NCBI GenBank assembly: GCA_003508835.1
Contig: PUFA01000170.1
Span: 3,650,821 to 3,714,820, forward strand
Length of the DNA stretch: 64,000 bases
Origin: Eonycteris spelaea
Lineage: Eukaryota; Chordata; Mammalia; Chiroptera; Pteropodidae
Direction: 5' to 3'
Positions 22,855 through 33,470 of the stretch are shown here, in pieces. How positions within the stretch are numbered: the first letter of the stretch is position 1; the number at the start of each line of letters is the position of its first letter. Under the pieces are notes generated by a model. It did not search any database. It saw only the letters and a program-made list of their open reading frames with translations, and was not told the DNA's origin. A program made the translations under genes and the position numbers.

Positions 22855-24455
22855 CTGTAAAGAAAAAAAAATAGTTTCAACCTCTTGTTATTCTTCTAAT
22901 GGTCACTATTTGAAACTTTTTAGGGTAGTTCATCATTCCACTCACAATGCAGATGAAAAAAAATACATAGATAGTTGGTGACAATTCTTTGTACTATTAT
23001 CAACTCGGTTTTCTAGACTTTCAAAGGGGAAACAAAATTCACTACACTTAGTTTTTATACACTTTAAAGAAAGAACAAAACCCCAAACACTATAATGTGA
23101 TTTCTACAAAGCTAGTACACTTAGCTTATTAAAATTTAAATCAACTCTTCAGTAATCTTGAAAGAATCGAGACATGAACTGCAAGTTTTGCCATAGATAC
23201 TTCCATTCTGATCTGGGGGAATACTGAACTTTATTTAAGTTTAATCGGGAAATAATCTCTAGATAACCTCTGGGATAATTTTTAAAGTTTTTTAACTGTT
23301 AACTTTTATATGATCTTCACTTACTATCTTTAAAAAACATCAAACCCCAGACGTTTAATCAAAATAAACTCCTATTTTATTTTGACTCTTCAAATACTGT
23401 TACTGATTCTAATAAGTACTTTTTCAATGACAGTTTTCATATTCCCCCACAAATGGGCTGATTCCAGCCAGATTCTGGCCCTAAACGGTGCCTCCGTTCT
23501 GACAGAGTTCAATTAGATTAAGAGTCTTCAGATGTGGTGCGTTAAGCACCTGGGAGAGCCTGGTCCACAACACTGCCTCCCCTCACTCAGCATCACTCTA
23601 TCTCCACTCGGCCGCTCAAAGATCTTGCCTGTTTTCGTAGCTGTTTTTTGTCTTTCCAAAAACTGGCTAAAGTAGCTAAAAAAGACGGCCTGTGTTTGTC
23701 TATCTGCCCGTTTACCATGGCTGTTGGCTTTTGCCGTGTGACTTATGCCGACCACAACACTTGGTTTTTAGATGATTTAATTTCTGGGCCCTTGTGCCAA
23801 GCCTTGAATGTTCTCAGGCCCCACAAAAAGACATTTTTCCGGCCTCCCGCCCCCACTACCAGACTCCAGTGAAAACAAAGGAGTGTGACATCCGCCCTCC
23901 CCCTTCCTCCGCCGCACGGCTCCCCGCCCCCTCCCCAGCGGCTCCCACTTGGCTTCGGCGGAGGCTCCCGCCACCCGCATCTCCCCCTCCGCGGAGGGCC
24001 GGGCGGCCAGGGCCGGCTGGGAGGCACGGGGCGCCTCTCCCCTCGACCCCAGGACCCCGCAGGCTTCTCTCTGTAGCCGCCACACTCGCTTGTCCGGGCG
24101 CCGCTCCCGCGGGTCCGGGTCCCAGGTTACGGATCGAAATGGCTCCTGGAGGGGGCAGGGCCGGCGAGACGCTCCGGGTGCCCGCCCCATCCCCCGCCGC
24201 TGCCCGCCGCCCTCCGGGGCCGCCGCCCGCCGTCCCCCAGTGCCTCCCCAGCCCCCGGGCCCCCTTCTCCGGGGTTTCGCCGCCAGAGCCGCCAGGGAAG
24301 CGGCGGGAGGGGTGTGTGCGATGGGGCGGGGGTGGGTAACGGCAGCCCGGCCCTGGGAGGGGCCGCCGAGGCGGGGGTCGCCGCCCGACCCCGGGCCGGG
24401 CTTCGGGGGGCCCGACTCGCCTCTCACACACCTCCTCGCCGTCCCTGTTACCTAC
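22855..24455 (-). other. PTBP2: PTBP2 intron 1
   Basis: The intron is bounded by GTAGGT at 24455 and CTTTACAG ending at 22855 on the minus strand, and is 1,601 bp long. Its first ~590 bases are part of the CpG island; the rest is AT-rich and holds no repeat I recognise. The 23.5-23.88 kb part has moderate GC with scattered CpGs. The intron is short compared with intron 2, which exceeds 22 kb. Confidence 0.9.
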
Positions 24456-24545
24456 CCGTCCATTGCCGAACCGGACAAAGCTTCGCTCACAGGAACCGAG
24501 CCACGCAGCCAGCCAGACACACAAGCGGCGAGAAAATGGCGGCCA
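24456..24545 (-). CDS. PTBP2: PTBP2 exon 1: 5' UTR plus first 8 coding bases
   Basis: On the minus strand the start codon lies at 24463-24461. Its context is favourable, with G at -3 and G at +4. The coding part is ATGGACGG (24463-24456), followed by the donor GTAGGT at 24455. That split codon (GG|G) is completed by exon 2 to give M-D-G-I. No upstream ATG occurs between the ATG and about 24545. The outer edge is placed at the GCCATTTTC motif (YY1-type initiator, 24532-24541), where such mRNAs commonly start, so the 5' end may be off by tens of bases. PTBP1 also begins MDGIV, but the residues in exon 2 fit PTBP2 better. Confidence 0.92.
24531..24544 (-). promoter_or_regulatory. YY1-like initiator element
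   Basis: The minus strand reads GGCCGCCATTTTCT. The GCCATTTT/AAATGGCGGC core is the known YY1 site, and in TATA-less CpG promoters it often lies at or just downstream of the start site. Its position about 70-80 bases upstream of the PTBP2 ATG fits that role. Function is inferred from motif and position only. Confidence 0.55.
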
Positions 24546-24960
24546 GGGCCCGACGGAAATTACCGAAGGTGCCGGAGCGCACGGGGCAGCGCGCGGCGGA
24601 AAGAGCCGAGCGCGCCGGCGCCCGACTGCGGGAGGCGCGCGGCGGGCGCGAGGACGAGGGGGAGTGGGCGCCTCCCCCACCGCCGCCGCCTCCGCGCCGC
24701 CGCGCGCCCGGGGCCCTGCGACTCCCGGGTCGGGCCTGCACCCGCGGGGCACGGCGGCCGGGTTCCCTTCGTGGGCTCCCCAGAGAAGCCCCTGCGGGCT
24801 TCCTGGGGCGCAGTGTGTGAGACACCTCGACACCCCCTGCCCTGCACCTCGGGAGGGTGGCCCCTGGAGTGCAGGACTGCCCCCGCTCTTCGCTACAAAC
24901 CGAGTCCCGACTTGGCTGTCCTCGACCTACGCGGACCAAGGGAAAACGGTTTTGTAACTT

Positions 24961-25979
24961 TCTTCTTATGCCATCTTGTATTCGCAGACCCTCTTCATCC
25001 TCTAAAACATACAAAACAAACCACTTGGCACCATGAGACCACTGCCTAGTGGAAGCAATCCTTTCCAAAGCAAGTAGAGCCTATCAGACTGGAACCCAGG
25101 CTTTTGCTTCCAGACACCTGTGGCCCCACAACAAGTGGAGGAAAAGGTGGTTTTCACGCCACACACTTAGTGGGCAACTGAAGAAAAAGTCACAATACCC
25201 TGGTTGGAAAAGAGCACAGGTAACCGCTTTTAAAAAGTCGGTAAGGAAAATGCTGTCAGTGGTTAGAATACCACTTGGGATCTTGAAAGGGAAAGTGGGA
25301 TGGGGAGTGGTCACTGAGTCTGCCCCATTGGCTGGAGAGGGAAGAACCATTACAGTAGACTACGCAAATCGACTCCCTTTTCTCTATGTCTGACAGTCTC
25401 AATTTTAATTTTAACAGCACATTGGACATTATCCTTCAATGTGTTTTTATCAGAGGCTCAACAAAGTTTGAAAAGGCAGCTAGCTAGCCACTTTGGAAAA
25501 TATGCTCAGTGGTTGACTGCTTTGCTAACACCTTTTCCTCTTATCCACCCTTCACCCCCAACCTCAACACACACACAAATGCACTTCTAATCCTGAGAAA
25601 TGAAAAACGTTCCCTGTGTCTCTCCAGTTACTCTCTGTGCCCACTCTGGATTTTCCTATACCTCCTTCCGGCATACCTCTTAACTCTATTAATTAGAATC
25701 TATAATTAATTTAATTATATTATTTTCAAGTTGGACAGACCTTAAAAAGCATCTTGTCCAAATATTTTGTTTATAGAACCCTTCAAAGTACTCAAATATT
25801 AAAAATTCTTGATTTGCCTCAGGGATTGACAGTCCTTGAAAAAAAAAAAATCCATTTCCTACAATGCCTGCCCTTCACTTTAAGCATTGACTTATGACAC
25901 ATAAAGGACCCATTATCCGTGCCATTAATAATCACTTTTCACATATTTGTGGTTTTGTACATGTATTTTCATTCAACAA
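24961..25979. other. Upstream flank of PTBP2, no recognised repeat
   Basis: GC falls quickly beyond the CpG island. Open frames at 25049-25393 (plus) and 25084-25350 (minus) show no family signature. I see nothing further. Confidence 0.5.
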
Positions 25980-26065
25980 TTAAATATGTAAGCTCCCAAA
26001 GGTCAGGAACTCTAGCATAATTCTCTATATTCCCCACATCGACTCAATCAATATTGATTGATTGC
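25980..26065 (+). mobile_element. L2 LINE 3' end
   Basis: TATGTAAGCTCCCAAAGGTCAGGAAC, followed by TATTCCCCACATCGACTCAATCAATATTGATTGAT-like text, matches the L2 3' terminus, including its A/T-rich short tandem tail. Confidence 0.65.
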
Positions 26066-26364
26066 TCTCGCTTTATCTTTTCAAAAACAAACTGTTCAAA
26101 GAGGGGAAACCTGTCCTTAGGTAGCAAAGGAAATTATAGTATTCACAAAAACACATTTTTCTTTTTTTTTCTCCTAATAAAGTACAACCCTACAAACTAT
26201 AGTCAATATGCTTGCTTATTTAAACCCATCACTCTCTAGAGAAGATTGACAAGTCAAGACACATAAAATACTAGATAAAGTAAAATATGAAGAAACAAAA
26301 CAAAGGACAAAACGGTAAGGTAGAGTCATGAATGAGATTAATGCAACAATGTATATCAAAAACA

Positions 26365-26625
26365 TGTTGAATAAAGACTGGGTTCAAATTTAACCGTTTA
26401 ATAGCTGTGTGACGTAAGGCATGTTCATTACCGCTTTAGGAAAAAGTTTCCTTTACTGATAATAATGGGGTTTCCCATACTGCCAAGGAAAATAGGATTA
26501 AAAATAGGGTCTTCATCATAGATGTTAGTTTGTATGGGCTAAATGCCTTAATGTATGTAAAACACCTCCCTAACTCAGTGACAGACTACAGTTAATACTC
26601 AATAGCATTCCTATTATTCTTACCA
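26365..26625 (+). repeat. MIR SINE
   Basis: The order GGGTTCAAATTTAACCG, TAGCTGTGTGACGTAAGGCA, CTTTACTGATAATAATGGGG, GTAAAACACCTCC and AATACTCAATAG follows MIR from tRNA-like region to tail, with an extra segment around 26480-26540. Confidence 0.65.
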
Positions 26626-27334
26626 GCATTCTTATTATTGTTATTAATTATTATTATTCACTTGAAAAGCAAGTGGTCACAAATTTTTAGCAACCAACAG
26701 TATTCACATAAATCTCTATAGAGATTTTCACAAAGGTTAAACATGTCAGTAAAGTAATTAGAGTGGCTGATATCTAGTGGAATAAATCTGGGGAAATGTC
26801 ATAGATAAATTTCTAAATCCCCACTCAAATCTAAATTTGTATGATTTTATAAGTTAACCATGGGGCTAGATTATTAATCTCAACATTAGCAGATTGCGAA
26901 ACTTTGTAATATATGACAAGATTATATTAATGTTTATGGATTTCTAACAAAATGAGGCAATAAAAGGTGAAGTGCCCATACAGTATTATTTTCATACACA
27001 TATCTTTTATCAGCATAATAATTTGTTCTTTCCTTTCTGCATAGTAAATGTTTTGACCTTTTACAGAGATTACACTTATGTGAATAATGATTAAATCTAA
27101 ATTCCAGTGTATGCAAAGCCAAAATGAGATCTAATATTGATGCAATAAAAATAGGAAATAGGATCTTGTTCATAATGCTCCAACTTTATTTCTAGCCCTT
27201 CTTCTCATCTGCTTATAGTACTAAAGACTAACTTTTTCATGCTCCAGTTTCTTCTTTTGAGAAGAGAGAATAATAATAGGATCAACTAGATCATTTTTGG
27301 TATGTAATTTTGAATAGATGATTTAAATTAAAAA
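26626..27334. other. AT-rich flank, no recognised feature
   Basis: A TTA-rich microsatellite-like patch lies at 26630-26660. The rest matches nothing I know. Confidence 0.45.
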
Positions 27335-27610
27335 TAGAGAAAACAAATTCAAAAAGTATAAAAGTATATATGCCTGGAAGGGCAAATATAGAGACAAAAG
27401 TAGATTAGGGTTGCCAGGGACTGGGAGTGGGAATGGAGAATAACTGTAAATGAATAGTTTCTTCTTAGGATGATGAAAATGTTCTAAAACTAGATTGTGG
27501 TGATAGTTGTACTATATACTAAATATACTAAAATTGAATTATACACTTAATATTGATAATATTCATAGTATGTAATTTATATATCAATAAAGCCGTTACA
27601 GAAAGAAAAA
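27335..27610 (+). mobile_element. L1M 3' end
   Basis: GTAGATTAGGGTTGCCAGGGACTGGGAG, TTCTAAAACTAGATTGTGGTGATAG, then TATATCAATAAAGCCGTTAC are the 3' UTR landmarks of L1MB/L1MC-type elements. The end is A-rich. Confidence 0.75.
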
Positions 27611-27639
27611 GCATATACCTTCTACTCCTGCTTCCCAGC

Positions 27640-28095
27640 TACTGAGTTCTGTGTTCCAGAGGCAACCCATCCTACTGGAGATGTTCTAACGCACAACTAA
27701 TTACATACATAGTTTTTCCTTTTATTCCAAATTTGTAATTACAGTACATGCTGTTCTGAAATGTATTTCTTAAACTAAAGATATATATCTTAGAGATATT
27801 TCCTTATCGGTACATTTAGTACTGCTTCATTCTTTATATATGGCTACGTAATAGTCTATCAAATAAGTAAATCATGATTTAAGTAGATCTCATCAATGGA
27901 CATTTTAGTAGCCTCCAATCTAACTATTTACAAACAATTCTGCAATGAATATCCTTGTTTCCAAGTCATTTTTCACATGTGTAAATATAGCTGCTGGGCA
28001 AATACTATAAATTAAATTTCTGGGTAAAAACTTTTCATCTTAAAAAATGCTATCAATTTGCCCTCTAGGTCCTTCGATCCTGTGGGAATATATTA
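27640..28095 (-). mobile_element. L1M fragment, antisense (possible 3' part of an inverted insertion)
   Basis: Antisense L1M text: TTAGAGATATTTCCTTATCGGTACAT, CATCAATGGACATTTTAGTAGCC, AACAATTCTGCAATGAATATCC, AATTTGCCCTCTAGG. Old and frameshifted. Confidence 0.65.
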
Positions 28096-28109
28096 GCAAT
28101 TCCTTTCAC

Positions 28110-28300
28110 TATAAAGGGGCTAATTTCTTTAACATAGAAAGAGTTCCAAGAAATAGAAAAGTCAAAGGCCAAGAACCAAATAGAAAAATAGGTAAAGCAA
28201 GACTAGAATATGAACATACATTACAGAAAAGTAAAAATGAAAATGCTCAGCCTTGCTTATAAGAGAAATTCAAGGTAATGGTTTGAAGATACTCTTTCAC
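28110..28300 (+). mobile_element. L1M fragment, sense (adjacent inverted segment)
   Basis: GGGGCTAATTTCTTTAACATAGAAAGAG, ACCAAATAGAAAAATAGG, AAAATGCTCAGCCTTGCTTATAAGAGAAATTC-like text is L1 ORF2 from just upstream of the antisense piece on its left. Opposite orientation and adjoining element coordinates suggest a twin-priming 5' inversion. Confidence 0.55.
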
Positions 28301-28925
28301 TTGTCAGTGCCCACACCACACCCCCATCCCAACTCTCCCCAGGCAGACAAACTTCCTGAGGACTGAGAAAAAGGATTCTTTTCTGAACTATCAATAAGGT
28401 ATGAAAACAATAAAAATACTTCTAGAGACACTAAATGTAACCAAATTTGTTTCCTATGCATTTTTCTTTTAAATCTTCTAGAAGTTGTATTTCCCAATGA
28501 GGATATACATTAGTAAAGAAGAAGATATAGGATCCAGGAGATCTGAGATCCAACATAGAAGAGAGAAGTGAATTAGATGTCGATGAAAGAAGGCCTACCT
28601 AGAACAACGGTTATGCGGCCATGTAGCAGTCCTTCAGGTCCGATGCAAGGTGAGATCAGAGTGCCCTAGGAAAGCTGTCTCCAACAGAAAAGATGAACCT
28701 TAAAGATCAAAAATGTCTAAATGTACTGAGCAGAGTTTTATAGTGCTGTTGGAATGCTTAGGGAAAAAATGTTTTACATTAACTCCAAGATAAATAAAAA
28801 GTTGTAAAGAAATATCATAGTACACTGTGTGGCTCAGTTGTAAAGATAGTTACTTCATAATAATGTGAGCACTGAATATTAATAAAATTGTGAAACAATT
28901 TTGTGGGAGGATAGAAGAATGGATC
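28301..28925. other. Upstream flank, no recognised feature
   Basis: No repeat family or gene was recognised. Confidence 0.45.
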
Positions 28926-28942
28926 TGTGCGTGTGTGCGTGT

Positions 28943-28990
<48 letters not shown>
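28926..28990 (+). repeat. (TG)n microsatellite with CG interruptions
   Basis: The run starts with GTGCGTGTGTGCG-type imperfect units and continues as an uninterrupted TG tract to about 28990. Alternating purine-pyrimidine DNA of this kind can form Z-DNA. Confidence 0.97.
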
Positions 28991-28991
<1 letters not shown>

Positions 28992-29109
28992 GTGGTAATA
29001 CATTGTCTCACATTCCAAAGTAGGAAGTCAAAAGATAATATCTAGAATTGGTAGATGAGAAAAATCACAGGTAAGCATATTATTCAGAAGCATAGAAGTA
29101 AATATTGGG

Positions 29110-29290
29110 AGAATCAGGGAGAATTGTCTAAAGTGGTTATTACCGGGCATGGTACTTGGGGATAAGAAAAGAGTAAGAAAAGTATGGTTTTGACTTTTGT
29201 TTATTTCACGATAAATCTTCTAGAACTATTTACTTTTAAAGCTACGCGCATGTGTTAGTTTGATAAAAAATAAATTTTACATTTAGAAAA
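29110..29290 (+). mobile_element. L1M 3' UTR fragment
   Basis: TGGTTATTACCGGGCATGG followed by CTTTTGTTTATTTCACG and ACGCGCATGTGTTAGTTTGATAAAAAATAAA resembles the terminal part of L1MB/L1MC 3' UTRs. Confidence 0.5.
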
Positions 29291-30439
29291 GAAAGGATTA
29301 GATGGTAGTGAGCAAAGGACTGTCTTAGCAAAAATACTGCCTCTTTTGTATTCAGCAGAAGTGACTGCTTATCTGTGTGTTCACTGAAAAAAGCTCAGCA
29401 TAGCCGGCTGTCCTTCCTATAGTGTGCATATAATAAGGATTATTCTTGGAAGAGAACACAATAGTTTGAGTGGATCAGCAGTTTTTAAAATGATCATGCA
29501 TAAGAACTAAACTAGGAAGGAGAATGGGAAAAGTAAAGAAAAATACACAGACAAGTAAAAGGTGAAAAAAATGGAAAAAAGAAAATATTTTTCTTTATGT
29601 ATTATAAGCTATGAACTATTATAAATATGTTATAAATCCATATTATAACTTCTGTGGCTTTCTGCAAATAGCTTCCTAAATGACAACTGAGACAAATAAT
29701 TTGCAAATAAAAATACAGGCATTAAACTCATTCCCGGAAAGAGTAACTTCCATCCTAAATTCTTCTTTGGTAACTTGACAAAGAAAGGAACCAAGTAACA
29801 AATGGAAACCATCACTCTTTTCAAAATCCTTTAATATTTCTAAAGTTTTCAGAGTAGTTGAGTACTTTTGTTCCTTAACACCACCAATGAAAAACTGAGA
29901 CATGAGAACTGAAAATAGTTCAGATTTGATTAAGTCACTTAATAATTTTGCAATAGATGTCTCTGTTGTAGCATTGTCACCTCAGTCTAAGATCCCCTCA
30001 CCCTGTACATCCATTTTCTGTTATAGAAATATAGTATCCTTTTAAGAAGAGGAAGGGAATATAATTTTGTCCTTATTTAATATTTATAATAAGGTATGTG
30101 CACTGAATTTGCAAATGACTGATATATTAGGAAGATAGAATCAACATTCAAAATGATATTAGAAAAAATACAACAGAAATACAAATGTGAACTGTCTTAT
30201 TTAGGTTAAAAATATCAGTCTCACAAATATTATGCATCTAAAGGTTTGATGAGAGATCTTATAAAGAAATCACAAAGCATTGGCCCAAAACAATTACAAT
30301 CTCAGGATTGTTAATGAAAGTACTCAACAATAGATGTAATAGTCCCATTGTGTTCTATTCAAATTTTGCCCATAGATTATGTTGAGTTACAATAAATGTT
30401 AAGAAAACAACAATAATTATACCAGGGTAATTGTGGGAC
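29291..30439. other. AT-rich flank, no recognised feature
   Basis: I see no family match. Two overlapping minus-strand open frames (29630-29903) lack any domain. Confidence 0.45.
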
Positions 30440-30760
30440 AGGGACACTATTATGATGGGCAGCTGAACATCATTCTATTCTCTCCTTGTGAAGAGTCCAA
30501 GTAACTTGGGTGAATTTGACCTTCATGCCCAGCTCCAGGGATAGGTCAATCAGAGTAATGGCTCCTCTTCCATAGTGATAGCTTCAGAGAATCCAGGCCT
30601 AAGGCATTCCCCTGAACCCAGGGATTGGTTCAGAGGTGGGTCAGTCAACATGAAATTTACCATCATTTGATGATGGTAGTAATCACCCTCTCCTTCTTGA
30701 TGGACACAAATTTGGAAGCATGGAGCTCCAATAAATGCTGGCAGCCCCACTAAAATCACA
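30440..30760. repeat. Unclassified ancient interspersed repeat
   Basis: The pattern CCAATCAG-like spacing (GGTCAATCAGAGTAATGG), GGGATTGGTTCAGAGGTGGGTCAGTCAACATG, is shared by a mammalian-wide repeat that I know but cannot name with certainty. Treat class and boundaries as unresolved. Confidence 0.35.
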
Positions 30761-30824
30761 GGATTTTAAACCTAAACCTAAAGCCTATGGAAAAATGGAA
30801 AGAATCTCTTGCCTCCCAACCATC

Positions 30825-31080
30825 TATTTTTCATAGGAGCCAGGGAGAGTCTTTTAAAATGTAAGTAAGGTCATGTCACTCCTCTGCTAGGAATCCTGAA
30901 ATGGAACCTGATTTCATTGTCAGTAAAAGCCAAGGTCTTTACAAAGGCTTATAAGTCCTGCACATCTGGTCCCCCATCCTCTCTCTGTCCTTATCCCTGG
31001 TGACTCTGCCTTTCACTTATTCTTTCTCAGTATACTGGACTTCTTTGCTGCTCCCAGAACATGTCAGATATTAGGGCATT
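30825..31080 (+). mobile_element. L2 LINE fragment
   Basis: AAGGTCATGTCACTCCTCTGCTAGGAATCC, AAAAGCCAAGGTCTTTACAAAGGC, CCTGCACATCTGGTCCCC and TCTGCCTTTCACTTATTC follow L2 in order. Diverged; no open frame. Confidence 0.75.
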
Positions 31081-31129
31081 CACTTAAGATTTTTTTTAGG
31101 CAATTAAAATAAAGCTAACTATTAAAATA

Positions 31130-31530
31130 GTTAAGAATGAGGGGTTCATATCAGGGAAGAAATATTTCAAGGACCTGCAGATGTTTACCCTGTGGAAAAC
31201 CAGTAAAGAAGGTGTTATTTGTCTTCAAATAAAGAAAGGGCTGTCATATTAAAAGAGGAATTAAGCATATTATTTATTGTTCCACAAGTAAAGTAGATTA
31301 AAGTTATAGAGAGGCAAATTTCAGCTCAGCCTAAGAACGAACCTTCTAACAATAAAACTGCCTCATGATGGAATGAGCTGCCTCATGCTTTAGTCAGCTC
31401 CCTATTGTGAGTGTTCAAGCAGAGGCTGAATGCATGCATTAGAAAGAGGATATAAGAGATCACCGCACTGGACGGTGGATTGAACTCAGTGATGTTTTTG
31501 AGTCCTTTTCTACTCTAAAATCTAGTATGA
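31130..31530 (+). mobile_element. CR1/L3 LINE 3' end
   Basis: AGTGTTCAAGCAGAGGCTGAATGC, GGACGGTGGATTGAACTCAGTGATG, and TCCTTTTCTACTCTAAAATCTAGTATG resemble the 3' end of mammalian CR1/L3, including the degenerate terminal ATTCTATG-type octamer. These elements died before the placental radiation. Confidence 0.7.
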
Positions 31531-32454
31531 AGTATTTCGATATTTGCTTAGCCTACAAACAAATCCTCTTTCTCTGTGAACTACCTCTTCTCTCACTCCT
31601 TGTCTCTCTTCACAAGGGTGGCCTTCCGCAGCCGCCACATTTGCTCTGTGAGAGCCCAGTCCCTTTGGTTATGACTGATTTGACCAAGAACGGGCAGCTT
31701 AGCAAAGTGTGGCAGTCAGGTTCCCCCTCCTAGAAGTTTAGAGATAGCCAGTCTTCTATATGATTAGAAAGGCAACATCTTGACTCAGAAGATGTGATGG
31801 ACAACCATATTCTACCGTGTGAGCTAAAAAGCAAAGATAACCACTTTGCATAAGGGATAAAAGAATGAAGTTGACACAGAGAGAGCAAAACTAAGTGACA
31901 GAGATTGTACCGCTTGGCTACCTACTAGTTCCTAGGTCCAGTCCTTCCTAAGACCCATTAGTAGACTTACTCTGGAGTCTATTGCTCTCTCTCATTTCTT
32001 CTCTTTCTTTTCCTTAAACTGGTCAAGTTATTTCTGTTACTTGCAACCAAAGAGTTGCAGTCAATAACCGTTTTATTTTGCTTTTAACCATTGTTTATCT
32101 GTATAGGATCTGGGTTAATAAACTAAATCATTAACCATTTCTATTAAAAGGGGAAAATAAGACCCTAGACATTAATTGGAACTGCATACACTCTCAATTA
32201 ATTGAAAAAAATAAGTAGTATGACATTTCTTGTAATGTATCAATTGCTTTACCATTATCACCATCATATAAATATTTGATATGAAGTTCTAAAAAAAGTT
32301 ATAACACTTCTAAAATGTTGAGTATTTTGGAATTTCACAAAAGTACTACATATTTCTATTTGGGTATCTTAAAAGCCATTATTATGTCCTACTCACTCTG
32401 GGGACATTACTATTTTTTGTTCTTATCCTCTGTTTGGATTTTGAGTTCTATTAT
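31531..32454. other. Upstream flank, no recognised feature
   Basis: No repeat is firmly recognised; the last ~150 bp may be part of the following L1. A 68-aa plus-strand open frame at 31527-31733 has no family signature. Confidence 0.4.
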
Positions 32455-32830
32455 TATCATACTGAGGAAACTCCATACTGTTTTCCATAGTGGCTGCACC
32501 AATAGGGCATAAGTGTTCCCGTTTCTCCACATTCTTTCTAGCACTTTATATTCATTGATTTATTCCTGATAGCCTTTCTGACAGGTGTGAGTTGATATCT
32601 TTTTGCAGTTTTGATTTGCATTTCCCTAATGATTAATAATGTTGAGCATCGTTTCATGTGTTGGCCATTTATATGTGTTCTTGGGAGAAATGTTTATTTA
32701 GGTCCTTTGCTCATTTTGTTTTAATTGAATTGTTTGATTTTTTTTTTTGATGTTCAGTTGTATAAGTTCTTTATATATTTTGAATATTAACCTCTTATCA
32801 GATATATTATTTTCAAATATCTTATCAGTA
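32455..32830 (-). mobile_element. LINE-1 ORF2 3' fragment, antisense
   Basis: Antisense L1 ORF2 is clear: GTTTTCCATAGTGGCTGCACC, TTTGATTTGCATTTCCCTAATGATTAATAATGTTGAGC-type text, and AGTTCTTTATATATTTTGAATATTAACC. Divergence looks moderate compared with other L1 copies here. Confidence 0.9.
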
Positions 32831-32959
32831 CTTCTTGTTTGGTACCTCTTTACTTAGAGCCCAACACCCTATGTTTGCTGAAAAGATCCGCCTATGCAGG
32901 TCATACAGCAATTTTTGAAGGCATAATTACAAACGAAAGTATGTTTTTCATCTCATGGA

Positions 32960-33470
32960 GTCTGAGATATGCTACCCCAAAATACTGGACATTGGTATAT
33001 TGAATATCTTAAACAGAAAGATTTTGAGGAAAGGCAGAAGCAGAAAGATCATTTAAACCCCTTTGCCCTTCTTCCCTGAAACGGATCATAAAACTTCCAT
33101 GTAAAAGATACTCTCACTGTACCCTGTGGAAGGACAGCATTCTTGTCACCAGAGATTGGGGGCTGAAAAATCTATAAAAAAATCTAGTTAAACTCTCCTT
33201 TATCTTCCTAGTTACTTGATCGCTTACTACCCTGAGCCCAAACCCCTCTGTCTAGTCAATTCTTCACAATGTAGTTTTTCTTTGTCTAAAAGGTATAATA
33301 GCTTCCTGCTTGGGTCTCTTTTCAGGTCCTCCTTCTCTTGTGAAGACTCTCATGTACATGTCAACTTCCATACAATAGACGTACTGTCCTCCTGTTACCC
33401 TGTCTTTTGTCAGTTTAATTTTCAAACCCAGCCAGGGTCCCTAAGTTAAGAAAAACTTTTCCCTTCCCTG
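32960..33470 (+). mobile_element. Ancient ERV LTR
   Basis: The block resembles an old LTR: ATGCTACCCCAAAATACTGG at the left, AAAGATACTCTCACTGTACCC, a polyA-signal-like site (CATACAATAGACGTACTG, degenerate AATAAA) and CTTTTGTCAGTTTAATTTTC then CCCAGCCAGGGTCCCTAAG at the right. ERV class (ERVL or ERV1) is not settled. No internal genes adjoin it. Confidence 0.6.

Larger units (their letters stand above)
1..24545 (-). other. PTBP2: PTBP2 5' gene region (exons 1-2, intron 1, part of intron 2)
   Basis: This is the 5' part of the gene for polypyrimidine tract-binding protein 2, an RNA-binding splicing regulator that acts in the nucleus and is enriched in neurons. The assignment rests on the two exons listed separately, which splice in phase to the PTBP2 N-terminus. 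Intron 2 leaves the window at position 1. I read the repeat-free parts of 1-22.8 kb for the next expected exon (starting RGSDELL) and did not find it. The 5' boundary is approximate because the transcription start is inferred from the CpG island and the YY1-like element. Confidence 0.9.
23870..24960. promoter_or_regulatory. PTBP2: CpG island promoter of PTBP2
   Basis: GC content and CpG density rise abruptly here, against an AT-rich, CpG-poor background on both sides. The island covers exon 1, the start of intron 1 and about 400 bp upstream. I see no TATA box at a suitable distance. A YY1-type ATGGCGGCC motif (plus-strand sense) sits at the inferred start. GC boxes, short CCG runs (24679-24705) and dense G-runs (24321-24375) are present. 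Many long open frames occur on both strands, as expected in GC-rich DNA, and I do not treat them as genes. Bidirectional transcription is possible but not shown by the sequence. Confidence 0.9.

Noticed and set aside
23777..25068. Many long overlapping open frames on both strands in the GC-rich block (up to 366 codons).
   Set aside because: They occur in five or more frames at once, are rich in Pro/Arg/Gly/Ala as expected from GC bias, and overlap a CpG island promoter and a confirmed short first exon. None shows a domain.
28815..29018. Frame encoding a His-Thr repeat.
   Set aside because: It is the translation of the TG microsatellite.
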